Source: Mycobacterium angelicum
GTDB lineage: Bacteria; Actinomycetota; Actinomycetes; Mycobacteriales; Mycobacteriaceae
Length of the DNA: 64,000 bases
Direction of reading: 5' to 3'
NCBI RefSeq assembly: GCF_002086155.1
Contig: NZ_MVHE01000008.1
Location: 62,001 to 126,000, forward strand
Part shown: positions 9,220 to 21,400 of the stretch, in pieces
Layout: each line of letters begins with the position of its first letter
Position numbering within the stretch: position 1 is the stretch's first letter
Program-made: the position numbers and the translations under genes
The notes under the pieces: generated by a model
Told to the model about the DNA's origin: nothing
What the model saw: only the letters and a program-made list of their open reading frames with translations
The model's database searches: none

Positions 9220-9248
9220 TCGCGCGACAAATGCAAAGGTGCAATGCG

Positions 9249-12200
9249 GTGCCCAAACATCCCCCAGTCGCTGTAGTAGGTGTGAGCGCACTGTTTCCCG
9301 GGTCGGCAGAAGCCGAGCGGTTTTGGCGCAACATCGCCGAAGGCGTCGACCTGTTCTCCGACGTACCCGATTCGCACTGGCGCATCGACGACTACTACGA
9401 TCCGACGCCCAGCACACCGGACAAGATGTATGCCCGGCGGGGTGGCTTCCTGCCCGATGTCGAGTTTCCGCCGATGGAATTCGGCATCCCGCCCAACGTC
9501 GTTTCCGCCACGGATACTGCCCAACTGCTCGCGTTAAGAGCCGCCCAGCAGGTGCTGGAAGACGCGGGCGGTACGGACTTCTCTCACATCGACCGCGACC
9601 GCGTCAGCGTGATACTCGGTGCGGCCGGCGCAACCGAACTGTTCGCTCATATGAGTGGTCGTCTCCAGCTCCCGGTGTGGGAGCGAACGCTGCGCGCCGC
9701 CGGGGTGTCCGAACGGGAAATCAGCGTATTCAGTGAGCGCATCGCGGCCGGCTACGCCGAGTGGCAGGAGAACACCTTCCCCGGGCTTTTGGGCAATGTC
9801 ATCGCCGGACGAATCGCCAACCGTTTCGACCTCGGCGGTACCAACTGCGTCATCGATGCGGCGTGCGCCAGCTCGCTCGCCGCGCTCGAGGTGGGACTGC
9901 ACGAGCTCTATCTCGGTGAATCCGATCTGGTGATCACCGGCGGAGTCGACGCCTTCAACGACATCGTCATGTTCATGTGCTTCGCGAAGGTCACCGCGTT
10001 GTCCCCGACCGGTGACTGCCGTCCGTTCTCCGACAAAGCGGACGGCACCATGCTCGGCGAGGGGTTGGCGATGTTCGCGCTCAAACGGCTGGATGACGCC
10101 GAGCGCGATGGTGACCGGATCTATGCGGTGATCCGCGGCATCGGGGCTTCCTCGGACGGGCGGGCTAAGAGTATCTACGCGCCCAGCCCGGCCGGACAGG
10201 CCAAAGCCCTGCGCCGCGCCTACGCCGCCGCGGGCTATGGCCCCGAAACGGTAGGCCTCGTGGAGGCCCACGGCACGGGCACCAAAGCCGGCGATGCAGC
10301 CGAATTCGCCGCGCTGCGCGAGGTTTTCGAGGCCGCCGGGCGCGACGATCGCCAGTGGTGTGCCATCGGTTCAGTGAAGTCCCAGGTCGGTCACACCAAG
10401 GGGGCGGCGGGCGCGTGCGGGCTGTTCAAAACGGTGATGGCACTTCACCACAAGGCATTGCCGCCCACGATCAAGGTGGATCGTCCTAATCCCAGTCTCG
10501 AAATCGAGAACACACCGTTCTACCTTTCGACGCGCACCAAGCCGTGGGTTCCCGACGAAGGCGTTCCGCGACGCGCGGCTGTCAGCTCGTTCGGGTTCGG
10601 CGGCACCAACTTCCACGTCGCCGTCGAGGAGTACACCGGTCCCGGCAAGCGTGCTTGGCGATACCGGTCGTGGGATCCCGAACTGGTCGTGCTGGGCGCG
10701 GCTTCCGCCGAGGCGCTGTCCGGCCAAGCCACGCAGCTGGCCGCATCCTTGGTCGACACCCCGGACATGCTCAGCTACCTGGCGCGCAGCACCCAGACCG
10801 CGTACGACGCGACGCAGCCGCACCGGCTGGCCATCGTCGCCGACAGTGTCGCGAACCTGCATGCCGCATTGACCGAGGTGGCCGAAAAGCTTCGAACCAT
10901 CGGAGCCACCACATCTTTCGCGTCGCCCAAGGGCTACTACTATTCGGCGCAGCGCTCCGGGCCCGTTGCACTGTTGTTCCCGGGTCAGGGCAGCCAGTAC
11001 CTCGGCATGGGGGCCGATGTGCCGCAGCTCTACGAGCCGGCCCTATCACCATGGGAACTCGCCCGCGGCGACCTGTTGAGCGCCGATCGTGACCTGCACA
11101 AGGTGGTCTGGCCCAAGACGGCATTCGCCGACAGTGAGTGGGCACAGCAGGCGGCCGAGCTGACCAAGACGGAGTGGGCCCAGCCGGCCATCGGCGCCCA
11201 CAGTCTGAGTCTGCTGGCGGTCATCCGTGCCCTGGGGATTACCCCCATTTCGGTCGGCGGCCACAGCTTCGGCGAAGTCAGCGCGCTATGTGCCGCAGGG
11301 GTTTTCAGCCAGGAGGTGGCCCTGCGAATTGCGCGTCGGCGTGGCCTGTTGATGGCCGACGCGGCCAGCGGTACCGATGGCGCGATGTGTGCGGTGACGG
11401 CACCTATCGCCCAGGTACGCAGGCAGATTGCGGAGTGGGGGCTTGCCGTGGAAGTCGCCAACCACAACAGCCCCAGCCAGGTTGTGCTGTCGGGCAGGGC
11501 CGCAACCATCGGCGATGCCGTGCAGCGATTCAGCGCGGCCGGAGTCAATGCGCGACGCCTCGACGTTGCGACGGCATTCCATTCCGAGATCGTCAGCGCG
11601 GCGGCAGCCCCGTTCGCCGCGTCGCTCACCGACACCCAGTTCGCCATGCCGGAGGTACCCGTCTACGCCAACGCGACGGCGCAGCCGTACACCGGTGATG
11701 CCGCGGCCATGCGCGCCATTCTTGCCGACCAGATCACCAAACCCGTGCGGTTCGCCGAGCAGATTGAGGCGATGTGGCGTGCCGGCGCGCGGACCTTCGT
11801 CGAAGTCGGTCCCGGCAGTGTGCTGACGAACCTGGTCGAGAAGTGCCTCGAGGACAAGGACCACTGTGCGGTGTCTTTCGATACCAAGGGCCGCAACGGA
11901 ATTCGATCCCTGTGGTTGGGGATGGCCCAGCTGGTGGCGGCCGGCGTCCCCATGAATTTCGAACCGCTCTGGGCCGACTACCGCCCGGGAGACGACCCGC
12001 GCAGTCGACACAAACCGAAGCTGGTTTTGGCCATCAACGGTGCCAACTACGGCAAGCCAGCAGTAGGCGACCAGCCGGTGCCCCGGCCGGTCGCGATCGA
12101 GACCGCCGCCAATCACGGCGGCTACACCAATGGACACTCTGCGAAATCGGATCTCAAATTGACGCTATCTGAAGCCATCACACCCGCGGCCCCGGTGAAC

Positions 12201-15200
12201 GGGACGCCAGCCCCCGTCCAGTCTTCGCCGGTAGCCGGGAATGGATCAACCGCCCCAGCAGCGCTACCACCCGTTGTCCGCAATGGCGACGCGGCCCCAG
12301 TGGCTGCCTCAGTGACTCCCTCGGTGGATCCCTCACTGGCTCCCGCAGGGGCCCCCTCGGTGGCTCCCTCGGTGGCTCCCGGCGTCAATCCCGATGTGCT
12401 GACGCAGATGTTCGCTGCGGTCGAAACGTTGAAACAAACCGTCGACCAGCTGCAAGGCCTCCTACATAGCCTGGCGCCTCAACCGGCGGCGGTTTCATCG
12501 CCGGTGAGTGTTGCCCCGGTAGCACCACCGCCGCCACCTCCCCCACCGCCGGTGGCCGCTCCGGCTGCGCCGAGTGTGGATCTGGTTGCCCAGATGCTGG
12601 AGGTGGTTGCCGATAAGACGGGTTATCCCGCCGAGATGCTGGATTTGTCGATGGCGTTGGAAGCCGATTTGGGTATCGACTCGATCAAGCGGGTGGAGAT
12701 CTTGTCGGCGGTGCAGCAGCGGGTACCGGGGTTGCCTGAGGTTCAGACGGCGGCCATGGCGGGGTTGGGCACGCTGAACGAAATCGTGGACTATTTCCAG
12801 GGTTTGGTGGCGCCGGCCGCCCCGGTTGCGCCAGCCGCAGCGCCGCCGTCACCGCCGCCGCCGACGGCTTCACCACCGGGTGTGGATCTGGTTGCCCAGA
12901 TGCTGGAGGTGGTTGCCGATAAGACGGGTTATCCCGCCGAGATGCTGGATTTGTCGATGGCGTTGGAAGCCGATTTGGGTATCGACTCGATCAAGCGGGT
13001 GGAGATCTTGTCGGCGGTGCAGCAGCGGGTGCCGGGGTTGCCTGAGGTTCAGACGGCGGCCATGGCGGGGTTGGGCACGCTGAACGAAATCGTGGACTAT
13101 TTCCAGGGTCTGCTCTCGCCTACATACAGCGCGCCGGGCGGAGACCACCGCCCTTTTGAGTTAGCCGGAGCTGCGATTCCCCGCTACGCAGTGCGTGCGG
13201 TCGCAGTTCCGGCTAGCGGAATGGGAATGCCGGGCCTCTACCGTGTGGCCAACGTCGAAATCGTCGGCGGCGCAGACAACCAAGATGCGATTGCCAACGC
13301 GCTGGCAGCGATTCTTCGCACCCACGGAATCAATGCCACGGTGGTGTCCCACGCCACCGCCGACGCCGAAGCCGTCATACACCTTGGCGGACTTGTGCAT
13401 ACCGCAACCCGATCCGAAACGCTGGCTCTCAACCGGATGGTTTTCGCCGACGCACAACGCGTCGCCGCAAAATTCCAGGAGCGCGGTGGAACGTTCGTCA
13501 CCGTCCAAGACACCGGTGGCAGTTTCGGCCTGCTCGGCGATCCCGGCCAACGCGCCTGGGCCGCCGGCATAGCCGGCCTGGCCAAGACGGCGGCACAGGA
13601 ATGGCCGGCCGCCCAAATCAAGGCCATCGACCTTGCGGTCGGCAGCATGTCACCGGTTGCCGTCGCCGAATGTCTTGCGCAGGAGCTCTTGGCCGGGGGC
13701 GCCGAAGTGGAAGTCGGGCTCGGCAGCCCGCACGGCCGACTCACCATCGTCGCCGACGAGAAGCCGATCACCACTCGCGCGAATCGCATTGGCCCTCAAG
13801 ACGTGATCGTGGTGTCAGGTGGTGGGCGCGGGGTCACAGCCGCGTCGGTGATAGCCCTGGCAGAGCAGACGAAGGCCAGCTTCGTCCTGATCGGGCGTAC
13901 CGAACTCGGCGAAGAGCCGGCGGTCACCCGTGGGCTGACCACCGATGCCGAGCTCAAGCGGGCGGTGCTGGGCTGGGCCACCCAACAAGGGCGCAAGCTC
14001 ACCCCCCGACAACTAGAGCTCGAAGTGCACCGGATCCTGGCCGACCGCGAGGTGCGGGCAACTCTGGCCGCGATGCAAGGCGCCGGTTCACGGGTCAGCT
14101 ATGCCTCGGTAGACGTCTGTGACGCGGCGCAACTCAACGCGCTATTCGACAGCGTCCGAACCGATTTCGGGCCCATCACCGGGTTGGTCCACGGTGCCGG
14201 CGTGCTGGCCGATGCGCCCTTGCAGAAGAAGACTCTGGATGGATTCGATCGCGTCTTCGACACGAAAGTCGGCGGGCTATGCGCGCTGCTGGACGCGACG
14301 GCCGCCGATTCGTTGAAGCTCATCTGCCTGTTCTCCTCGGTGGCCGCGCGCACCGGCAACACGGGCCAAAGCGACTATGCGATGGCCAACGAGATCCTGA
14401 ACAAGGTGGCCCTGACCGAACAAGCCCGCCGCGGTCCGGGTTGCCTTGTCCGCGCCCTGGGCTGGGGTCCGTGGGACTCCGGCATGGTTACCCCGGCACT
14501 CAAATCGATGTTCGAATCCCGCGGCATCACATTGGTCGAACGTGCCGACGGCGCAACGGCTTTCGTTTGCGAGGTGCTGGACGGACGGACAGGCCATCCC
14601 GAAGTGCTGTTGGGTGGCGGCGTGTTGGCCGGCCCGCCAACGCAACCTCTTCCTGCCGCAGGCCGGACGGCCTTCGTGGTGGCCAATGCGGCCCGGCAGC
14701 CTCACGTGCTCGATCACCGCATCAAGGGCAACGTCGTGCTGCCGGTCGTGCAAGCGCTGGAGTGGTTTGTGCGGATGGCCGAGGCATGCCGGCCCGGACA
14801 ACGCGTGGACCGTCTACTCGACGTCAAGGTGCTTCGCGGCGTCGTGCTGCACGACTTCGAACAACGCGGTGACCGATTGCTGGTGCGTTGCGCGCCCGCA
14901 GCCGAGCAGCCGAACCGGTTGGTATGCACGCTGTCGGACTTTTCCGGGTCAGCCGCCTACTACTCCGCGATCGTCGAAATCGGTTCGGGCACGGCACAAG
15001 TACCGGCAGGTGCGCCGGCGGCGGAGCAATGTCGTCTGCCGCATGACGGCGTCCGCTACGAGAGCGACGGCGCGCTTTTCCACGGCCCGGCGTTCCAGGT
15101 ACTCGACGGGGTGGATTGCCAAAGCTCGACGGCCACCGGGTCCCTGCACGGCCTGGCCGCCGCGGGCTGGCGAGACGACGGTTGGGCTACCGATCCGGCA

Positions 15201-15449
15201 GCACTCGACGGCTGTCTGCAGCTGGCGACGGTGTGGAGCTTCGAACAACTCGGCCACAAGACGCTGCCGCTACGGCTGGGTGAAGTCGTGCGCTACCGAG
15301 CGGGTGCACTCGGGGCCGGGCTTCGCTGTGTGCTGTCCAACGGCGACGCGAAAAGCAACCGGGCGGTCTGCGACATAGACCTCGTCGACGCCGAAAACCG
15401 TTTGATCGCAGGCGTCAAGCGCCTCGAGCTGTACACCTACGGCAGCTGA
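9249..15449 (+). CDS. pfaA: PfaA-type multidomain PUFA synthase: KS-MAT-ACP-ACP-KR-DH
   Basis: 2066 aa from GTG 9249 (AAAGGT seven bases upstream); an in-frame ATG at 9231 lacks a ribosome site. Domains in order: ketosynthase (about 5-460) with DAACASSL, Cys206, EAHGTGTKAGD and the GHTKGAAG histidine; malonyl-type acyltransferase (about 570-890) with LLFPGQGSQYLGMG and GHSFGE, Ser673; two acyl carrier domains with LGIDSIKR, Ser1145 and Ser1247; an NADPH ketoreductase (about 1510-1770) with VSGGGRGV and SSVAARTGNTGQSDYAMAN; and a polyketide-type hotdog dehydratase (about 1810-2065) with LDHRIKG and ALDGCLQLA. This is the PfaA order, though most PfaA proteins have five or more ACPs. A phosphopantetheinyl transferase is needed and is not in the window. 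Likely cytosolic, working with PfaD and PfaC to build a polyunsaturated or long-chain acyl product. Confidence 0.92.
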   Translation: MPKHPPVAVVGVSALFPGSAEAERFWRNIAEGVDLFSDVPDSHWRIDDYYDPTPSTPDKMYARRGGFLPDVEFPPMEFGIPPNVVSATDTAQLLALRAAQQVLEDAGGTDFSHIDRDRVSVILGAAGATELFAHMSGRLQLPVWERTLRAAGVSEREISVFSERIAAGYAEWQENTFPGLLGNVIAGRIANRFDLGGTNCVIDAACASSLAALEVGLHELYLGESDLVITGGVDAFNDIVMFMCFAKVTALSPTGDCRPFSDKADGTMLGEGLAMFALKRLDDAERDGDRIYAVIRGIGASSDGRAKSIYAPSPAGQAKALRRAYAAAGYGPETVGLVEAHGTGTKAGDAAEFAALREVFEAAGRDDRQWCAIGSVKSQVGHTKGAAGACGLFKTVMALHHKALPPTIKVDRPNPSLEIENTPFYLSTRTKPWVPDEGVPRRAAVSSFGFGGTNFHVAVEEYTGPGKRAWRYRSWDPELVVLGAASAEALSGQATQLAASLVDTPDMLSYLARSTQTAYDATQPHRLAIVADSVANLHAALTEVAEKLRTIGATTSFASPKGYYYSAQRSGPVALLFPGQGSQYLGMGADVPQLYEPALSPWELARGDLLSADRDLHKVVWPKTAFADSEWAQQAAELTKTEWAQPAIGAHSLSLLAVIRALGITPISVGGHSFGEVSALCAAGVFSQEVALRIARRRGLLMADAASGTDGAMCAVTAPIAQVRRQIAEWGLAVEVANHNSPSQVVLSGRAATIGDAVQRFSAAGVNARRLDVATAFHSEIVSAAAAPFAASLTDTQFAMPEVPVYANATAQPYTGDAAAMRAILADQITKPVRFAEQIEAMWRAGARTFVEVGPGSVLTNLVEKCLEDKDHCAVSFDTKGRNGIRSLWLGMAQLVAAGVPMNFEPLWADYRPGDDPRSRHKPKLVLAINGANYGKPAVGDQPVPRPVAIETAANHGGYTNGHSAKSDLKLTLSEAITPAAPVNGTPAPVQSSPVAGNGSTAPAALPPVVRNGDAAPVAASVTPSVDPSLAPAGAPSVAPSVAPGVNPDVLTQMFAAVETLKQTVDQLQGLLHSLAPQPAAVSSPVSVAPVAPPPPPPPPPVAAPAAPSVDLVAQMLEVVADKTGYPAEMLDLSMALEADLGIDSIKRVEILSAVQQRVPGLPEVQTAAMAGLGTLNEIVDYFQGLVAPAAPVAPAAAPPSPPPPTASPPGVDLVAQMLEVVADKTGYPAEMLDLSMALEADLGIDSIKRVEILSAVQQRVPGLPEVQTAAMAGLGTLNEIVDYFQGLLSPTYSAPGGDHRPFELAGAAIPRYAVRAVAVPASGMGMPGLYRVANVEIVGGADNQDAIANALAAILRTHGINATVVSHATADAEAVIHLGGLVHTATRSETLALNRMVFADAQRVAAKFQERGGTFVTVQDTGGSFGLLGDPGQRAWAAGIAGLAKTAAQEWPAAQIKAIDLAVGSMSPVAVAECLAQELLAGGAEVEVGLGSPHGRLTIVADEKPITTRANRIGPQDVIVVSGGGRGVTAASVIALAEQTKASFVLIGRTELGEEPAVTRGLTTDAELKRAVLGWATQQGRKLTPRQLELEVHRILADREVRATLAAMQGAGSRVSYASVDVCDAAQLNALFDSVRTDFGPITGLVHGAGVLADAPLQKKTLDGFDRVFDTKVGGLCALLDATAADSLKLICLFSSVAARTGNTGQSDYAMANEILNKVALTEQARRGPGCLVRALGWGPWDSGMVTPALKSMFESRGITLVERADGATAFVCEVLDGRTGHPEVLLGGGVLAGPPTQPLPAAGRTAFVVANAARQPHVLDHRIKGNVVLPVVQALEWFVRMAEACRPGQRVDRLLDVKVLRGVVLHDFEQRGDRLLVRCAPAAEQPNRLVCTLSDFSGSAAYYSAIVEIGSGTAQVPAGAPAAEQCRLPHDGVRYESDGALFHGPAFQVLDGVDCQSSTATGSLHGLAAAGWRDDGWATDPAALDGCLQLATVWSFEQLGHKTLPLRLGEVVRYRAGALGAGLRCVLSNGDAKSNRAVCDIDLVDAENRLIAGVKRLELYTYGS
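12574..13109 (+). repeat. Near-perfect duplication of the ACP-coding unit inside pfaA
   Basis: A 230-base segment at 12574-12803 recurs at 12880-13109 (offset 306 bases, 102 codons). Reading both copies side by side I find one difference, GTACCG against GTGCCG in the first third codon position after CAGCGG. Both encode an identical ACP including the pantetheine serine. The linkers around them differ and are Pro/Ala rich. Identity at silent sites points to a recent duplication or gene conversion. Confidence 0.9.
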
Positions 15450-15457
15450 GCAAGCCG

Positions 15458-18400
15458 ATGATGTCGCGGAGTCCGGTTGTGAAGTTTGACCCCATCGCGA
15501 TTGTCGGCCAGGGCTGCATTCTTCCGGGCGCGCTGAACTCCGACGAGTTGTGGACCACGGTTCGGCAGGGCCGGGACGTGCTCGGTCCACCGGAGCCGGA
15601 CTACTGGGGCGTATCGCCCGCGCACATGCTCACCGACCACAAGGCCGGACCCTCGTTCGACCACACGTGGTCGGAGCGCGGCGGATATGTGCGCGGGTTC
15701 ACCGAAATGTTCGACCCCCGCACACTGCTGCTCGACCCGGAGGACCTCGACGGCCTTGACCCGCTTTACCTGTGGACCATCGAGGCGGCCAGGCAAGCGA
15801 TTGAAAGCGCCGGCTGGCGGGCCGGTGAAGTTCCCGGCTCGGCCGGGGTGGTACTCGGAAACTTGGTCTATCCGACCAAGACGATGACCGACCTTGCCGA
15901 AAAGGTTTGGCGCGGTGAGCAACACGGCATCGACTGGCGCAACCGCTTCATTGCCGGGCTGCCGGCGAATCTGGTCGCGAATGCACTGGGTCTGACGGGT
16001 GGCGCCGCCGCTATCGACGCCGCATGCGCCTCGTCGTTGTATGCCATCAAGCTGGCCTGTGATCGCCTGCACGACCGCACGGCGGACGTGATGCTGGCCG
16101 GTGGTGCCAACGGGGCGAGCGACCTGTTCATCCACGTCGGCTTCAGCGCACTGCAGGCACTGAGTCAGTCGGGAAGGTCGCGGCCGTTTCATCGCGATGC
16201 CGACGGCCTGGTCCCCGCCGAGGGAGCGGCCATGCTGGTGCTCAGGAGGCTGGAAGACGCGATCGCCGACGGCAGCAACATCCTGGGCGTCATCCGGGGC
16301 ATCGGCCTCACCAACAACGGAAGAGGACAAGGGCTGCTCGCGCCCTGGCAGGAGGGGCAAGAGCGGGCGATGCGGCTGGCCTACGACATGGCCGGCCTTG
16401 AGCCACAAGACATTTCGTTGGTCGAGTGCCACGCCACGGGCACCTCGCGCGGCGACCTGACCGAACTCATGACGATGGCACGCATCTTCGACGGCATGAC
16501 GGGCCTGCCGATCGGATCGATGAAGTCCAACCTCGGCCACACCTTATCGGCTTCTGGAGCCGCCGCAATCATCAAAGTGGTCAACGCAATTCAAAACGGC
16601 ATCCGTCCGGCAACGCTGCACACAGACGATCCGCTGTCCTACATTGCGGATTCACCCTTCCGGCTGCTTACCCAGAACGAACCCTGGATCGCCGACGGAC
16701 CACGCCGGGCCGCGATCAACAACTTCGGCTTCGGCGGAAACAACGCGCATCTCCTGCTCGAAGAATGGGTCGGGCCGGCCGCACACTACGGCAACGCGCC
16801 GAAGCCCCCAGCGGATCAACCCGCATCCGACGGCGACATCGCAATCGTGGGGCTCAGCCTGCTAATGGGTGACGGGCATGAAACCGCCGCTGTCGCGGAG
16901 CATCTGATGGCTGGTCGCGCACTGCTGCGCGATGACGGCGACGGCCCCCGGCGAGTCCAGATGGACAGCATCAGCATCGACTTCAGCCAAACCTGCTTCC
17001 CCCCGGCCGATCTCAAAGAGGCCTTGCCTCAACAGTTGGCCATTCTCAGCGCAGCCCTCAACCTCGACGAGCTGATCCACCGCCTGCCGGCCGACACAAC
17101 GAGCGTGTTCGTCGGAATGGGCTGCGACACCGCGGTCACCCGATTCGAACTGCGCTGGCGGTTGTCCGACGCGGTCGAGGACCCCGACGAGTTGACACGG
17201 GCACGCGACGGTATCGCGCCGAGCCTGACCGCGGCGGCCGTCGTCGGAACCATGCCCAACATCGTGGCGAACCGGTTGAACTGCCAATTCGACTTACGTG
17301 GGCCAAGTTTCAGCGTTTCGCGAGCACAACTGTCAGGAACTACGGCGCTGGAGCTGGCCGCGGGCGCGTTACGGCGCGGCGAAATCGATGCAGCGGTCGT
17401 CGGCGCGGTGGACATGAGCTGCGAACCCGTACACGAAGCGGCCGCCCGTGAGTTGCTCGGAACCGACGAGCAGATACCCGGCGACGCCGCGGTCGTGCTC
17501 GTCCTCAAGCGGGCTGCCGACGCGCGGCGTGACCAAGACAGGATTCTGGCCCTCCTGCCCGCGGATCAACAGCCGCGCGGTGAACCCCTCACGCTGGGCA
17601 ATGCTCCCGGCGCGCTGGATCTCTCGCCGGCGCTCGGTCACGCACACGCGTCTTCGGGATTGGTCTCGGTTGCCGTCGGCGCACTCTGCGGAGTCTTAGG
17701 CGTACGGCCCGACGGTACTCAGTGGAACTCTCAGGGCAATTCCGTCGTGGTCGCGCTCACCGGATTGGCCGGCCAGGACCAACAACTCGTCCTGACACCA
17801 CCCGCGATGTCCCACCAAGCCGACGCGTCGGCCAGATCGTTGTTGCCGGCCCGCCGACCCCGCCAGAACACACCAACCTGGCTGCACCTACCCGCTCATC
17901 CGCCCGCGGTGCGGATGCCGACTGCCGTTGTCGCCTCGCATGAACCGGAGCAATCTATGACAACACTCCTCCCGACGCCCCTGCCGGTTCCGCCGCCGTT
18001 GCCCAAGGTCGCAGAGGCATTCGCGCGGGTGCCGCTGGGCGCGGCACTGGACCTGCAGCTACCACCCGAGCCGCTGACGATCCGTCACGACTACAACAAG
18101 GTCAGCCGCGAACCCGCCCGCGCGTCGCAAGATGACTTCGGTGGCCAAACCCGCACCGGAACGCTGTGGACCGAAACCGATGTCACCGCCGAAAGTCGTT
18201 GGCTACACACGGGCCGCATGCCGGCGGGCATCATGCTGGAAAGTGGCCGGACCGACCGCATGCCGGTGTCGTGGGCGGGTGCAGACAACAGCAGCCCCGG
18301 TGATCGCGTTTATCGTCTGCTGGGCTGTGAAGTGACCTTTCTCGGTGGACTACCCGAGATCGGTGACACCTTACGGTTCGATGTCCAGGTAGACGGTCAC

Positions 18401-21400
18401 GCCAGCCTGGCCGACATCGCGCTGCTCTTCTTCCACTCCGACTGCACCATCGACGGTAAAGAGCGATTGCAGGTCAGAAACGGTCAGGCCGGGTTGTTCT
18501 CCAAAGAGCAACTGGCGTCGGCGAGTCGGCCCGGATCTGGCCTGCTGTGGCGGCCCGAGGACGAGACCGTCAGCGGCCCAATGGAATCCACCCCATCGCG
18601 GACGTCGCGCACCTCACTCAGCCGCGCCGATTTGGAGGCATTGGCGGCCGGCCGGGTGTGGCAGACGCTCGGCGCCGGCTTCGAGTGCGCTGCCAGCCAC
18701 ACCCGCACGCCGTCTGTCCCGGGCAGCGACATGCGGCTCGTCGACGAGGTCACCGAAATCGACTTCACCGGCGGACCCTGGGGCCGTGGCTATCTGCGCG
18801 CGGTACGGCACGTGAACGTCGAGAGCTGGTTGTTCGCCGACACCGGGGACGACCCGTACCTGCCGGGCCCGCTCATGTATGAGGGCGCGATGCAGGCCAT
18901 GGCCGTGTACATGACCGGCCTCGGCATGACTTTGGAGTGCGACGGGTGGCGATTTGAGCCGGTGCCCTTCGAGACCTACAGATTGCGCTACCGGGGGCAG
19001 GTCACGCCGCGCTCGCGCGAGCTGGCCTACGAGGTATTCGTGCGAGAGGTCGTCGCCGGTCCAGAGCCCACCCTCTTTGCGGATCTGCTTTGCACGGTCG
19101 ATGGATTGCCCGCGTTCCACTGTCGCCGGATGGGCCTGCGGCTTTCGCCCGGCTGGCCGATGGATCTGGTCGCCGGCGAGCTGAACGCCGGGGAGCTGAA
19201 CGCCGGCGAGCTGAACGCCGGCGAGCTGACCGCGTCCAGCCAACCCAGGGCGGTCGCCGAAGCAGACGGGTTCAGCTTCGATGAGAAGGCGATGCTGGCC
19301 TGGGCCGGCGGCAAGCCGTCGATGGCATTCGGCCCCCGCTACCAGGAGTTCGACAACCATCGGAAACTAATCCGACTGCCCGGGGCGCCCTACAACTTCA
19401 TCTCTCGAGTCAGCGACGTGGCGGGCGACATGGGGGCGATGACATCCGGCGCCGAGGTCGTCGTGGAGTACGACATCCCCGAGGACGCTTGGTATTTCGC
19501 CGCCAACGGCCGGCCGACCATGCCCAATGCGGTCCTGATGGAAGTCGCGCTGCAGCCGTGCGGTTGGCTGGCAGCCTACGCGGGGTGTCCACTGTGCACC
19601 GATGTGGACCTCTACTTCCGTAACCTCGACGGAACCGGTGTACAGCACCGCGAAATCACCCCGTCGACACCAACGTTGCGAACCAAGGTGGTGCTGAAAA
19701 GCATTGCGCAGGCATCCGACACCATTCTGGTGAGCTTCGACGCCGAAACACACGCCGACGATGAATTGGTCTACACCATCGACACGGTGTTCGGCTTCTT
19801 CCGCCGCGACGCACTGGAGCAGCAGGTCGGCCTGCCCGCCACCGACGAGCAACGCTCTGCGCTCGAACTCCCCTGTGAGGCAACGGTTGTCGAGCTAGCA
19901 GGCCCGGGCCGAAGTTCCGGACCGGGACCGCGACTGGCTGGCGCCACGCTGTTGATGATCGACCGGGTAACGGGTCGCTGGTGCGACGGCGGCAGCGCCG
20001 GTCTGGGGCGGTGGCGTGCGGTCAAGGACGTCGATCCCACCGAGTGGTTCTTCAAGGCGCATTTCTACCGCGACCCGGTACAACCCGGCTCATTGGGTAT
20101 CGAGGCACTGTTACAGCTCTTACAGTTCGCCATGCTCGACCTCGGATTGGGCGAAGAGGCCGGGGCGGCAGCGCATTTCGAGCCCGTTGCGCTGGACGAA
20201 CCGGTCACGTGGCGGTACCGCGGCCAGGTGCTGCCGGCGAACAAGCTGATCACGTCGCTGGTGGAGATCACCCGAATCACTCGCGACGACGACGGTATCC
20301 TCGCCGCGGCCGAGGGATCGCTGTGGGTCGACGGACGGCGAATCTACAGCGTGACCAATCTCGCCATGCGCATCAAAGGGCAACTGCCGCACGCGAGGTC
20401 GAGTGCTGCGGCCGACCCCCCTGCCGTGCTTGCGGCGACCATGATTGAGACCGTCATCGATCCCGGCCGCGACACTTGGATCGCCGATCACTGCCCGACG
20501 TACACCATCCCCACCCTGCCGATGATGTCGGTGATGGACCTGTTCGCACAGGCGGCCGGCCAGGTGGCCGGCGCGGCCAAGGTGGTCGAGGTCACGCATC
20601 TGCGTGTGGAGCGCTGGATCGTCGTCGATTCACCGAAACGACTGCGTGTGGTGATCGAACCGACGGGGCCGGGACGCTGCGACGCCCGCCTGGAAGTGTG
20701 GCGCGACGCACCGCGACCGGTGATGTCGCGCTGGGAGACACATGCCCACGCCACCCTGCTCACCGCGAACCAATACCCCAGCGGCCCAACGGATCCGCCG
20801 CCGTTGCATGGCACGGTCCCGTTCGCCAACCCCTACGAGACCGGGGCGATATTCCACGGGCCCGCGTTCTCCACTGTGCTGGACGGCGCCCGGATCGGTC
20901 GCAACGGATCGTCGGGAACGCTTGCCGTCAACCGGTGCAAGGTTCCGATAGGGCGGCTGCATCCGGGACTGCTCGACGGTGCGATGCATCTCGTGCCGCT
21001 TGGCGCGTGGAGTGTGTGGACCAATGAGGATTTCGATGTCAAAACCTATGTAGAGGCCAAAGATTCGACGGTAGCGCTGCCGCATCGGGTGGAATGGGCC
21101 CGCTTCTACAACGAAACCCCCCAGGACGGGGAAGTGGACGTGGAAATCCGCTGCGTCGGTTTCGACGATGCCGAGAACCGGATGCCCGTGATCGAACTTT
21201 GGCTCAGCGCAGGCGGCAACCCCTGGGCCTGCATCCGTGTCGTCGGGATACTGCTGCCCAAAGGCCCGCTCGGGCAGGCCGGCGGACTTCAGCAACGGGC
21301 GTTTCTCGGTCAGCGCCGCGCGGTGCCCGCGATGTCGTTGAGTGAACGGCTGGAGCCCGGTGCGGTCATGCTCGACGCTGACCGGGTGGCGACGATGAGC

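Noticed and set aside
12301-12385. Serine/proline repeat (GTGGCTCCC units) in pfaA as a CRISPR-like or regulatory repeat
   Set aside because: It is in frame and encodes a flexible inter-domain linker (PSVAPSVAP); there are no spacers.
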